The notes below the pieces were generated by a model that saw nothing but the letters and a program-made list of their open reading frames with translations, was not told the origin of the DNA and made no database searches. A stretch of DNA of 64,000 nucleotides from Rutidosis leptorrhynchoides (lineage: Eukaryota > Streptophyta > Magnoliopsida > Asterales > Asteraceae). Numbering within the stretch: the stretch's first letter is position 1; each line of letters starts with the position of its first letter. Both the position numbers and the translations under genes were made by a program. Shown piece after piece: positions 10,477 through 22,318 of this stretch. The stretch spans positions 627,719,501-627,783,500 of the forward strand of contig NC_092335.1 of the NCBI RefSeq assembly GCF_046630445.1. The letters are read 5' to 3'.

Positions 10477-13400
10477 TTAAGCTGAGGCAGGTGTTGGAGT
10501 CGGGAAAAGGAGAGGATACTTCCGCATCATTTGATCCTCTCGTTCTCATGTAAACTCAGGTCCACGCTTGGCATTTCATCGAACTCGGACAGTTGGAATC
10601 TTATTGCATTTCAAGGTTTTGACCTCACGGTCCATAATTTCTACAGGTTCCTCCACGAAGTGGAGTTTGTCATCAATCGTAAGTTCCTCCGGGGGTATGA
10701 TAAGTTCCGGTGGAGCAAGACACTTTTTCAAATTTGATACATGAAAGGTAGGATGAACTGCACTCAACTGAGTCGGAAGATCCAAACGGTAAGCAACGGG
10801 TCCAACACGTTCTAAAATTTCAAAAGGACCAATGTATCGCGGGTTTAACTTTCTGCGCTTTCCAAAACGAATTACACCTTTCCAAGGTGCGACCTTCAAC
10901 ATTACTCGGTCACCGACGTTGAATTCAAAGTCTTTGCGTTTAAGATCAGCATAACTCTTTTGGCGATCGCGGGCATTCTTAAGTCTCACTTGAATCTGAG
11001 AAATCTTCTCCGTCGTCTCATGGACTATCTCGGGTCCGGTGATCTGTACTTCGCCTAACTCAGCCCAACAAATAGGAGAACGGCACTTGCAGCCATACAA
11101 CGCTTCAAAAGGCACGACTTTAATACTCGAATGATAACTGTTGTTGTAAGAGAATTCGGCTAGCGGCAGATGTCTTTCCCAAGACTTTCCAAAGTCAATA
11201 ACACAGGCACGCAACATGTCCTCCAATGTCTGAATCGTTCGTTCACTCTGACCGTCGGTCTGTGGGCGATAAGCGGTGCTCATGTCTAGACGAGTTCCCA
11301 AGGCTTCTTGCAAAGAACGCCAGAATCTAGAAGCAAAACGGGGATCACGATCTGAGATAATTGATAGAGGCACACCATGACGAGATACAACCTCTTTGAT
11401 ATACAGTTGAGCAAGTCTCTCCATTGTATCTATTTCTTTCATCGCTAGAAAATGAGCAGATTTGGTAAGACGGTCAACGATAACCCAGATTGTATCATAT
11501 CCGCCCACCGTCTTTGGTAGCTTCGTGATGAAATCCATTGTAATTGCTTCCCATTTCCATTGTGGGATTTCTGGTTGCTGAAGTAATCCAGATGGCCTCT
11601 GATGTTCAGCCTTAACCTTCGAACAAGTCAAACACCTCCCAACATAAGTTGCAACATCCTTCTTAAGATTTGGCCACCAATACTGTTCCTTGAGATCGTG
11701 GTACATTTTGCCGGCTCCTGGATGAATCGAATATCTCGACTTGTGGGCTTCATCAAGTAAAAGGCTTCGTAAATCTCCATAACGAGGTACCCAAATTCTT
11801 CCGGCATAACATCGGAGTCCAGACTCCTTAACCTCGAATTTAGAGACCAGGATGTTCAGGTATTCACGAGATATGTTCTCCTCCTTGAGAGCCTTTTCTT
11901 GGGCTGCTCGGATCTGGCTGTGAAGATTCGAATGGATGGTGATGTTCAGAGCCTGAACGCGAAGAGGTACCGTCCTCTCCTTTCGACTTAATGCGTCAGC
12001 TACAACATTGGCCTTGCCCGGATGGTAGTGAAGTTCACAATCGTAGTCGTTTAGCGTCTCAATCCATCGACGCTGTCTCATGTTCAGTTGCTTCTGATCA
12101 AAGATGTGCTGGAGGCTTTTGTGATCGGTGAATATGGTACTTTTTGTTCCATAAAGATAGTGTTTCCACAGCTTCAATGCGAAGACGACGGCTTCAAGTT
12201 CGAGATCATGAGTAGTGTATTTTCGCTCGTGGACTTTCAGTTGACGAGATGCATAGGCAATGACCTTCGTTCTTTGCATCAACACACAACCAAAACCATT
12301 CTTCGAAGCATCGCAGTACACAATGAAGTTGTCACTACCTTCGGGAAGAGATAAGATAGGTGCGGTGGTTAACTTCTGCTTCAGGGTTTGAAATGCTGCT
12401 TCTTGTTCTTTTTCCCAAACAAACTTCTTCCCTTTATGAGTTAACGTAGTCAAAGGACGCGAAATCAAAGAGAAGCCTTTAATGAACCTTCTGTAGTAAC
12501 CGGCAAGACCTAGAAATTGGCGGATGTGAGTCGGAGTAGTGGGTGTCTCCCACTTGTTGATAGCTTCAATCTTGGTAGGGTCAACTTTGATACCTTGATC
12601 ACTCACAATATGACCCAGAAATTGGACTTCCTTCAGCAAAAATTCACACTTGGAGAATTTGGCATAAAGCTGCTCTAGTCTCAAGAGTTTGAGCACTAAC
12701 CGAAGATGTTGCTCATGTTCTTCTTCGCTCTTGGAGTAGATGAGGATATCATCTATGAAGACGATAACGAATTTATCCAGGTATGGCTTGCAGACACGAT
12801 TCATGAGGTCCATGAATACAGCGGGTACATTGGTTAATCCGAACGGCATCACGAGAAACTCATAATGACCATAGCGGGTTCTAAACGCAGTCTTCATCAC
12901 ATCACCCTCCTTCACCCTCAACTGGTGATAACCGGATCGCAAATCGATCTTAGAATAAACGCTTGATCCTTGCAGCTGATCAAAAAGATCGTCAATTCGG
13001 GGAAGAGGATATCGGTTCTTGATCGTCAATTTGTTCAGCTCACGATAATCGATACACATGCGGAAGGATCCATCCTTCTTCTTCACGAATAAAACAGGTA
13101 CGCCCCAAGGCGACGAGCTCAGTTGGATAAACCCTCGGTCGAGCAATTCCTGCAGTTGACTATGCAACTCTTGCAGTTCTGAAGGTGCTAGTCGATAAGG
13201 TGCGCGAGCTACGGGTGCAGCTCCCGGCACTAGATCGATCTGAAACTCCACTGCTCTTGGTGGCGGTAATCCAGGCAGTTCTTCCGGAAAGACATCGGGG
13301 AATTCATTCACGATTCGCACATCATTCACACTCTTCTCTTCTGTTTCTAAAGCCTTCACGTGTGCTAAAATAGCAAGACGTCCTTTCTTCATGATCTTCT

Positions 13401-13525
13401 GCGCTTTCATACAACTAATGAGGTTCAGTTTCGGACTACACCTCTCTCCGTATATAACCAGTGGCTCACCATCTCCTTGTGGTATACGAAGAGTTTTATC
13501 TCCACATATAACATCGGCCCCTTAC
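10477..13525 (-). pseudogene. E1 pol: reverse transcriptase, RNase H, integrase, chromodomain
   Basis: A long open stretch of 944 codons from the Met at 13410 to a stop at 10576 carries most of pol. [21 protein letters not shown], Asp156 in [10 protein letters not shown] and the YxDD-type box FIDD at residues 218-221 (12748-12753). RNase H: Asp367, Glu404, Asp429 and Asp472. Integrase: zinc motif His563, His571, Cys593, Cys596, and catalytic Asp626, Asp687 and Glu723, the last two exactly 35 residues apart as in D,D-35-E. The C-terminus ([13 protein letters not shown]) enters a chromodomain, but two Trp codons there are TGA (10576-10578 and 10546-10548); without them the frame would run to a TAA at 10477. 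Upstream, the frame extends back to about 13525, where a one-base shift separates it from protease. RT and integrase residues look intact. Confidence 0.92.
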
Positions 13526-13813
13526 TTTAGTCAACCAGTCCATGCCGACAATCACGTCAAAGCTTCCCAATTTGATGGGTATCAAGTCAATTTCAAAATC
13601 CACGCTAGCTATGTTAATAATAGCTCCTCGGCTAATTTGGTCAACCTTTTCAAGTTTACCGTTGGCTACCTCGAGAAGCATACTTTCTTTTAAAGGAACT
13701 AATGACCAATTTATCTTATCACAAAAGTGTCTACATACATAACTTCTATCGGCACCAGTATCAAATAGGACACAAGCTAAAAGATTGTTGATAGTGAATA
13801 TACCTGTCACCAA
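13496..13813 (-). pseudogene. E1 aspartic protease domain
   Basis: The frame contains ACVLFDTGADRSYV, the catalytic Asp-Thr-Gly motif of retroviral-type proteases, followed by FDVIVGMDWL, the conserved end of the fold in plant gypsy elements. It lies between gag zinc knuckles and RT. A one-base frameshift near 13520 cuts it off from RT; the sequence resumes in the other frame with [16 protein letters not shown]. In an active element protease would release Gag, RT and integrase from the polyprotein. Confidence 0.88.
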
Positions 13814-14892
13814 GTCGGGGTTCTCACGTGCATCCCTTGCATTAACATTAAAATCTCTACCACACGGTGGTCCGCCGTCCTTCTTCTTATTGGGGCAATC
13901 ATTCCTAAAGTGGCCCTGCTGTCCACACTCATAGCATTTCCTTGGCCCGTTTTGGTTTGTCCTTGCAGCTGGGATGTCTTGCAGTTCTTACCAACATGTC
14001 CGATCCTGTTGCACTTTTCACAAACCGCATTACAGTACCCAGTGTGGTGTTTGTAACACCTCTTGCACTGCGGTAGAGTACCCTTGTAGTTCGGGTTTGA
14101 ACTTGTGCCGGGGTTGGGGTTTCCACCGTTGTTGTGTCTCTTAGCGGGGGTTTGATCATAGGTCCTCCCCTTACTGTTATCCCACTTTCACTTGTCACTA
14201 CTACCCGCTTCAGACTTAGCCTTCTCTGGTTCATCGATGAGAATCTGATTCATGAGTGTATGCGCCATGCGCATTGCTTCGGGAACATTCGGTGGCTTGG
14301 ACGAGGTGACATTACCCTTGATGGACTTAGGGAGTCCCCAGAAGTATCTCTCCATACGCTTGAATTCCGGGGTAACCATGGTAGGACACATAAGAGCTAA
14401 CTCAAGAAACCTCCGATTGTAACCATCGAGATCGTTGCCAACAGCTTTCAATTGCATAAACTCTATTTCCATCTTTTGTATCTCGGTTCTCGGAAAATAC
14501 TCATCAATCATAGCCTCTTTGAACTCCTCCTATGGCGTAGCATACGCCTCATCAATACCTTGTGCCTGAGCCATGGTGTTCCACCACGTGAGGGCTCCAT
14601 CAGATAGCGTGTAGGAAGCAAATTTGGTTTTATTGGACTCGGAACAGTTGCTGACTCGGAATACTGATTCAAGCTTTTCAAACCATCTTGTGAGACCAAC
14701 AGGCCCCTCAGTTCCGCTGAAGTTATGTGGTTTACAGCTCTGGAATTCCTTGTAGGTGCACCCGTTTCGAACGGGTTGGATAACCGGCGGTGGTTCAGGT
14801 TGAGGGTTCATTTCCGCCAAGGCTGCGGCGACTCGTTCATTAATCATCTTTTCGATTTGAGCTACCGTGGGCGTTGTTCGTGTGTTTGCCAT
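13814..14892 (-). pseudogene. E1 gag with zinc knuckles
   Basis: The frame starts at the Met at 14892 and shows the plant gypsy Gag core: KPHNFSGTEGPVGLTRWFEK, ALTWWN, and, after a stop, MEIEFMQLK and FLELALMCP. Further on come a CKRCYKHHTGYC cluster, CEKCNRIGHVGKNC and CYECGQQGHFRNDC; the last two are exact CX2CX4HX4C zinc knuckles that would bind the packaged RNA. Breaks: Trp to TAG at 14530-14532, Trp to TGA at 14188-14190, and a frameshift between the second and third knuckle (about 13960). The Gag shell of the virus-like particle could not be made from this copy. Confidence 0.88.
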
Positions 14893-15176
14893 TGCCCTTC
14901 GATACAGAAATTTTGACTTAACTCAAAATCCAGCATTTAATATATAATAATATAGTATATAGTAAACAGGGAAACAACACAACGCATGCCAATATAGTAA
15001 CGCAACCAGGTATAAATTCCGCAAAACCAACATACAGTAACGTAAATAGAACACTATGCAAGGATTAAACAAGGGAAAGTTCCATTAATAAGGAGTTGCA
15101 TACATAAGTTCGTACATTACATAAGGAAAACATGGAACTACAAACGAGATTACAAAATGAAACCTTCTACAAAGCT
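14893..15176 (-). other. Spacer between the E1 extra ORF and gag
   Basis: This 284-bp non-coding stretch separates the stop of the upstream ORF (15177) from the gag ATG (14892). I see no splice or frameshift signal I can support. Separate translation of gag would need internal initiation, splicing or reinitiation. Confidence 0.4.
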
Positions 15177-16009
15177 CTATGGTAATGGTGGGTAAAGGAT
15201 GTCCAGCACATGGGACATCTGCTCCTCGAGCTCAGTTACCCGAGCATGGAGGATCTCCACATCCCTTGCCAGTTCCTCGACATAGGGAGGGGCTAGTAGA
15301 GCAGGCGGTGCTGCTGGTGCAGGTGGTGCTGGTGGTGCAGATGGTCCGGCTCCAGAGGTAGATGCTGCACGACGGTAAGGCTTACGCACGAACGGATCAG
15401 CCGGGTAAGGCACGACCCACTTACGGGTGGTAACCCTACGATACTGACCATGTGCGTCAGTGAACGCTCGACCTCCGTTGATCCCCGGAATAACGGTGCC
15501 ATCGAAACGGTACCGCTTCTTCGGCGGGGTGGAGGGTGGCTGCACAGGTGCATCATCAGGGTTCTCCTCGTCGGAGTCATCGTCACTAGTGTCGTCTGTG
15601 GATGAGTCGTCGGATGATGAATCAGTTGGGGGTGGCGGGATCGGCGACCAGTAGTCATGATCCGGTATCTGAAAGGTGGGATCGGTATGACATGTCCATC
15701 AGGAAGGCGATGGCACCAATGGTTATGCTCATTATGGAACGGAACGTCCCCGTATTCCCCGAGAATCACGACACCACCGGGGCGGGGCTGTGGCTCCTGA
15801 GGTACCGGGGCAACTGGAGATGGAATCTCCGGAGGGTCCTGGGTTCCGACTGCGGTAACCACTGGTACATGTGTATGGCTGCTGGTTCCAGAGGATGAAG
15901 CGCCGGGGTCACTGGTTAACGGGATCTGTGTGTCGGTAGCAGCAGTAGGTGAGGTGGCTGACGAGTCTGAATCGCTGTCCAAAATGATGACAGGTGGAAT
16001 ATCCGACAT
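15177..16009 (-). pseudogene. E1 extra ORF upstream of gag (acidic/coiled-coil protein, unknown function)
   Basis: Between primer site and gag lies a frame of about 277 codons, starting MSDIPPVIILDSDSDSSATS. It is rich in Asp, Ser, Thr and Pro in the first half. A one-base frameshift at about 15660-15700 joins it to a second frame containing an acidic Ser/Asp tract, a basic patch (TPPKKRYRFDG), a Pro/Ala-rich linker and a short coiled coil with heptad hydrophobics (VEELARDVEILHARVTEL), ending LYPPLP. Codon use and GC content resemble gag-pol rather than the AT-rich LTRs. The frame has no zinc knuckle, protease or RT feature. Position and orientation match the rest of E1. I do not recognise the protein; a structural or RNA/chromatin-binding accessory role is only a guess. 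Confidence 0.6.
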
Positions 16010-16351
16010 CTGAACAAGGAAAATAACTTTTCCATATCAGTAAGTCATAAGCAAGCATGTATTAGGCACTATAGCAACCTAGCATGGCAATAACAACAGT
16101 GCTAAACAGAAATAACATGTGAAAACAGATAGTAATCATGCAATAGCGGAAGTAAGCATACAACAAGTTCGTATGGCAGTGAAGATAAGCAATAGCATGC
16201 AGCAAGATCATACAGCTGAGAGTAGTAGACAAAAGCATGCAGTAAGTTTTGCAGAAACAAGTAAACTAGCAAGTTGTAGATTAGTCCTATTAGTGCATCC
16301 TACTTGGGTCGATCTAGACTCACTAATGCAACCTAATTCCCTACAACCAAT
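16010..16351 (-). other. E1 untranslated leader
   Basis: This stretch between the primer site and the extra ORF is rich in short AGCA/ATAG words with no long frame in the element orientation. It is where packaging and dimerisation signals would lie, none of which I can identify. Confidence 0.4.
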
Positions 16352-16363
16352 GCTCTGATACCA
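16352..16363 (-). promoter_or_regulatory. E1 primer binding site (initiator Met tRNA)
   Basis: The minus strand reads TGGTATCAGAGC two bases after the LTR end. It is the canonical plant primer site complementary to the 3' end of initiator methionine tRNA. Confidence 0.93.
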
Positions 16364-16365
16364 AA

Positions 16366-19272
16366 TGTGATGCCCCGTACAAAACCATCGTGTACGGATC
16401 ATCAACAACAGGATCATCACAAGGTCAAACACTATATGCTGTTTGAAAACCGATTTGCATTCATTAAAAAGATAACGTTTTACAAAGATAACATGTCATA
16501 AGACTTATTACAAACCATTGCTCCAAAATAACATAAGTTTACGAATGCAAAACATAAGTTTCATAATTTGAGACATCTCTAGTAATGCAGCGGATAACTA
16601 GTACAGTAGGTCCATAACAGCAATTCAATAACAGCATGACATCAAGTCTAACAGCGGAAGCAATAAACCTCTAGGCACCTGAGAAATACACGCTTAAAAA
16701 GTCAACATGAATGTTGGTGAGCTATAGTTTAAGTTGTAACAGTAACGCAAGATAGGCCACGAGATTTCAGTGCTGCAACAGCGTATCAAAACAGTATGAA
16801 AAGTATATGTATAACCGTGGGCACCCGGAAACTAGACTTAACGTTTATAACCCCCTGAAAGTACACTTGGCGAGTGCATATGTCCACGAAGTATTAAACA
16901 TCCGTTAAATGCTAGCGCGACTAGCCCGAGTGGGGATGTCAAACCCTATGGATCCATATCTAAGATTCGCGTTCACCGGTTCAAAAACCAATGACTAAAC
17001 GTTACCGTGCTAAAGGGAATGTTTATGCCGTTATATAACCCACACACATATAAAGTTTAAGTACTCGTGCCTAGTATTTAAAACGTAAAAGCGCATGTAT
17101 TCTCAGTCCCAAAATAGTTAAAGTAAAAAGGGATGCTATAACTCACAATGATAAAAGCGGTAAAGTCGGTAATGAAAGTACGCAAGTAGTAAGTCGGTCC
17201 GAAAGGTCGTCAACCTAAATCAAAGGTTACTAGGTCAGTAGGTTGTCTTTATATATTCCAATAGTGCATAAGATAAGTTTAAGTGTCATTATCATCATCA
17301 TTCATCATCATAAAAGCTAAGTAAGTTGACGAGAATAGAGATCGAAACAATAGGCTGAATTCGATCAGCTGCTACGACCTCTACGTAAATCGAAAAGATG
17401 CACGGTCAGTGGCTATGGCTCCGTATATGAGTCCCCTAACAGCTGACCAATTTTCAGAACCTAACTCGTCTTCGTTGGACCGTGGCGACGGTTTAAATGC
17501 GAGTAGGTCAGAAATTTCAGCACAACGTTAATAGGGTGTAGTGACTCTCGGAGGGCCATAAATCCTAAACCGTAACTCGGATTAAGACGAGGCCTAAACG
17601 GAAAATAATCAACTCGAACCGAACTAACTGAAAATCAACTTTCCAGTAGCCCAGGTGGTCTGATCAGATACGAAAATAAGTGGGTTATGTGTTCCGGTGG
17701 GGTTCTTAGTACTTGATGCTCATCACGGTTCTCATCCTTGATGCTTGTAGCTTCAAGTGTACAACTCGTTGATGGTTTAACATCACTTTTGACCAAGATT
17801 CACCATCAATATACAATATGTTAAGACCAAGTAAGAATACAACTCATTCATGAGTCTTAGATGGATGATGAACCAAGGTTACATCATATCCTTAGTCTTA
17901 ACACTAATACAAGTCACAATAACAACTAAAGCTACAAACTTTACATCAATTCAACAAGTATAAGCATAATCCAAGTCAAAAGAGGTGATGGAACCCTAAC
18001 CTAGAGAGCTTGGATCCATTTCACACAAGTTACAAGGTTACAAAGCTAGAAAGCTTGAACCTTTAAGTGTTCTTGAAGATCTTGAAGCATAAAGCTTGGA
18101 TCTTTAAGATATATGAAGATAACAAACACAAATTTGAATCTTTTTCACAAAACAACATGATTAAAGCAAAAAGAACTTAGATCTAACAAAAAGATATGAA
18201 GATTCAAGCTAGAAAGCTTGCATCTTGATTGTTCTTGAAGATCTTGAAGCATAAAGCTTGGATCTTGAAGATGCATGAAGATTTCAAACAAAAGTTTGAA
18301 TCTTTATCATAAAGTAGAAAGATTAAAGTATAAAAGAAGTAGATCTACAAAAGATATGAAGATTCAAGCTAGAAAGCTTGGATCTTTGTTGTTCTTGAAA
18401 GATTCATGCTTGAATCAACAAGATATAAGTAAGATCAAAGCTAGAAGGAACTTGATCTTCCACATAATGATGATGATGTACACGAATTTAAGAAGAAAAG
18501 AGGAAAGAAAAGAAAAACTTACAAGCTAGGAAGGAAAGAAAGAATAAGTGTGTGAAATGCCAAAATGATCAAGTGTTGGAATGAGGGACTAAAGGCTAGT
18601 ATTTATAGGCAAATGAAGATCACATGGATTGATGACATGGCCATGACCATGGTGGTGGTGGTGGACGGCATTTAGAGGGGGAGGGGGAGACAAAAACTTG
18701 CTTTTTGGCTAATGGTGTCTAAAGTGTGTCCTTTTGCTAGAATCTTATGTAACATTTAGATAAGCCTTATCCATTATGCTAGTATAACTCATTAATTAAT
18801 TTATTTATTATTTCTTTATTATTATGGGCCACTAATAATAATACTTGGGCTAATTAATTGGGTCACTAGCTAGTGTAGGGTGAGCTTGAGCCCAACAAGG
18901 TAGAAAGTCCAACAAGACTAACTATTGGGCTTTAGCAATTAAATAAATAAAATTAAGCATCCAACGGCCCAGGTAATTATTATTATAAAATAATAATTAA
19001 TATTTCGCAGTCCAAAAGTTCCGGTTTTCGACAAAAGTCAAACGTGCGCGCAGTCCGCGGTTTATTCGTAACGGCAAGTAACACTAACGGTTATAAAGCA
19101 TCCAATGGACAAGTTAAGCATTCCACATACACCAAGGCATGTTTTTAAGTATATATGAATATAAAACACGTATATCAAGTTTCCAGAGTATAAAGTAACG
19201 CAGTACGCACAAATACGCAGTTTCGCTAAAATACAAGGCACAAAAGCAAGTCGAAAAAGTCGGGTCGTTACA
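16366..19272 (-). repeat. E1 5' LTR (right copy)
   Basis: This 2907-bp LTR in + orientation starts TGTGATGCCCCGTAC and ends GGGTCGTTACA. It pairs with 7536-10441. TATA box on the minus strand at 18600-18607. The AAGCTAGAAAGCTTG sub-repeats lie at about 18046-18390. Confidence 0.95.
18600..18607 (-). promoter_or_regulatory. TATA box in E1 5' LTR
   Basis: TATAAATA on the minus strand; it would direct transcription leftwards through the primer site, extra ORF and gag-pol. It is conserved in all three LTRs of the family in this window. Confidence 0.6.
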
Positions 19273-21909
19273 ATATCATACAAGCATGGACTCCAAATCT
19301 TGTCCTTATTTTAGTATGCAACAACATAAGCTCTTAATAATCACTTGAGAATAAACATGCTTTAAACGTCAACAAAAATGTTGGTGAGTTATAGGTTTAA
19401 CCTATATATTTATCAAATCATAATAATAGAGCACAAGATTTCATATTTCAATACATCCCATACATAGAGATAAAAATCATTCATACGGTGAACATCTGGT
19501 AACCGACATTAACAAGATGCATATAAGAATATCCCCTATCATTCCGGGACATCCATCGGACATGATAAAATAACATCGAAGTACTAAAGCATCCGCTACA
19601 ACGGATGGGGTTTGTTGGGCCCAATAGATCTATCTTTAGGATTTGCGTCAATTAGTAGACTGGTTTACTAATTCTTAGGTTACCAAGTAAAAGGGGCATA
19701 TTCGGCTTCGATCGTTCAACCATAGAAAGTAGTTTCATGTACTTGTGTCTATTTTGTAAAACATTTATAAAGCTGCATGTATTCTCATCCCAAAAATATT
19801 AGATTTTAAAAGTGGGACTATAACTCACTTTCACAGATTTTTACTTCGTCGGGAAGTAAGACTTGGCCACTGGTCGATTCACGAACCTATAACAAATATG
19901 TGCATATATATCAAAGTATGTTTAAAATATATTTACAATATTTTTAATACATTTTAATGTTTTAAGTTTATTAAGTCAGCTGTCCTCGTTAGTAACCTAC
20001 AACTAGTTGTCCATAGTTAGATGTACAGAAATAAATTGATATATATTATCTTGACCCAATCCACGACCCAGTGTATACTCGTCTCAGGCTAGATCACAAC
20101 TCAAAGTATATATATTTTTGGAATCAACCTCAATCCTGTATAGCTAACTCCAATATTACTGCATATAGAGTGTCTATGGTTGTTCCAAATAATATATATA
20201 GATGGGTCGATATGATATGTCAAAACATTTGCATACGTGTCTATGGTATCCCAAGATTACATAATATATTAGAATATATGTATTATACAATATAATTTAG
20301 CTAGGATATGATTAATATAGATTTGTTACAATATTTCCCGTAGCGACAACAATAAAAAAAAATATCCAATCTTGTTTTACCCATAACTTCTTCATTTTAA
20401 ATCCGTTTTGAGTGAATCAAATTGCTATGGTTTCATATTAAACTTTATTTTATGAATATAAATAGAAAAAGTATAGGTTTATAGTCAAAAATATAAGTTA
20501 CAAGTTGTTTTTGTAAAGGTAGTCATTTCAGTCGAAAGAACGACGTCTAGATGACCTTTTTGAAAAACATACTTCTACATTGAGTTTAACAATGATTTTT
20601 AGATATAGTTTCATGTTCATAAGAAAAATCATTTTCCCAAAAGAACAACTTTTAAATCAAAGTTTATCATAGTTTTTAATTAACTAACCCAAAACAGCCC
20701 GCGGTGTTACTACGACGGTGTATATCCGGTTTTACGGTGTTTTTCGTGTTTTCAGGTTTTAAATCATTAAGTTAGCATATCATATAGATATAGAAAATGT
20801 GTTTAGTTGATTTTAAAATTCAAGTTAGAAGGATTAACTTTTGTTTGCGAACAAGTTTAGAATTAACTAAACTATGTTCTAGTGATTTCAAGTTTAAACC
20901 TTCGAATAAGGTAGTTTTATATATATGAATCGAATGATGTTATGAACATCATTACTACCTAAGGTTTTGTGGATAAACCTACTGGAAATGAGAAAAATAG
21001 ATCTAGCTTCAAAGGATCCTTGGATGGCTTGAAAGTTATTGAAGCAAAATCATGACACGAAAACAAGTTTAAGTAAGATTTCCACTCGAAATAAGATTGT
21101 TATAGTTATAGAAATTGAATCAAAGTTTGAATATGAGTATTACCTTGTATTAGAAAGATATCTTACTGTAAATAAGAAATATTTCTTGAGGTTGGATGAT
21201 CAATTTACAAGATTGGAAGTAAGCTAGCAAACTTGGAAGTATTCTTGATTTTATGAAACTAGAACTTATAGAACTTATGAAGAACACTTAGAACTTGAAG
21301 ATAGAACTTGAGAGAGATCAATTAGATGAATAAAATTGAAGAATGAAAGTGTTTGTAGGTGTTTTTGGTCGTTGGTATATGGATTAGATATAAAGGATGC
21401 GTAATTTTGTTTACATGTAAATAAGTCATGAATGATTACTAATATTTTTGTACTTTTATGAGATATTTCATGTTAGTTGTCAAATGATGGTTCCCACATG
21501 TGTTAGGTGACTCACATGGGCTGCTAAGAGCTGATCATTGGAGTGTCTATACCAATAGTACATACATCTAAAAGCTGTGTATTGTACGAGTACGAATACG
21601 GGTGCATACGAGTAGAATTGTTGATGAAACTGAACGAGGATGTAATTGTAAGCATTTTTGTTAAGTAGAAGTATTTTGATAAGTGTCTTGAAGTCTTTCA
21701 AAAGTGTATGAATACATATTAAAACACTACATGTATATACATTTTAACTGAGTCGTTAAGTCATCGTTAGTCGTTACATGTAAATGTTGTTTTGAAACCT
21801 TTAGGTTAACGATCTTGTTAAATGTTGTTAACCCATTGTTTATTATATCAAATGAGATGTTAAATTATTATATTATCATGATAATATGATGTATTAATAT
21901 ATCTTAATA

Positions 21910-21911
<2 letters not shown>

Positions 21912-21975
<64 letters not shown>
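21912..21975. repeat. (TA)n microsatellite inside solo LTR B
   Basis: About 31 uninterrupted TA units. The matching part of the second family-B LTR near 62450 has only a short TATATATA, so the run expanded in this copy. Confidence 0.9.
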
Positions 21976-21977
<2 letters not shown>

Positions 21978-22318
21978 TTAAATATTGTTACAACGATAAT
22001 CGTTACATATATGTCTCGTTTCGAAATCCTTAAGTTAGTAGTCTTGTTTTTACATATGTAGTTCATTGTTAATATACTTAATGATATGTTTACTTATCAT
22101 AATATCATGTTAACTATATATATATATATCCATATATATGTCATCATATAGTTTTTACAAGTTTTAACTTAGGTGGTCAATTGTTTATATGAAACTTATT
22201 TCAATTAATCAAGTCTTAACAAGTTTGATTGCTTAACATGTTGGAAACACTTAATCATGTAATTAACAAATTCAATTAATATATATAAATATGGAAAAGT
22301 TCGGGTCACTACAGGTTC

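Larger units (their letters stand above)
7531..19277 (-). mobile_element. E1: complete Ty3/gypsy chromovirus retrotransposon
   Basis: The element spans 7536-19272 (11.7 kb), with the perfect 5-bp duplication ATATC at 7531-7535 and 19273-19277. It has two LTRs of about 2.9 kb, an initiator-Met primer site, an extra ORF, gag with zinc knuckles, protease, RT, RNase H, integrase and a C-terminal chromodomain remnant, all on the minus strand. This domain order defines Ty3/gypsy, and the chromodomain places it among chromoviruses, most likely Tekay/Del-like. By manual comparison of the LTRs I counted about 63 differences over 2.9 kb (roughly 2.2%). Several nonsense and frameshift changes make it non-autonomous now. 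Confidence 0.95.
7255..22318 (-). mobile_element. Solo LTR (family B, Ty3/gypsy-type) interrupted by element E1
   Basis: On the minus strand the LTR begins TGTAGTGACCCGAAC at 22313 and ends GGGACATTTGA at 7260. The perfect 5-bp duplication GGTTC lies at 7255-7259 and 22314-22318. Leaving out the nested E1 (7536-19272 plus one ATATC copy) the LTR is about 3.3 kb. The two outer ends are the two ends of a single LTR with no internal region, so it is a solo LTR produced by LTR-LTR recombination. The terminal dinucleotide at 7260-7261 reads TC where TG is expected. A second copy of the family starts at 62084 on the plus strand. Confidence 0.85.

Noticed and set aside
12088..12354. Plus-strand frames over pol (12088-12354, 13391-13693 and others)
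   Set aside because: Shadows of the minus-strand pol and protease frames.
21480..21701. 73-codon frame with a close copy at 62662-62895
   Set aside because: It is inside the two family-B LTRs and lacks any motif. It is shared because the LTR is shared.
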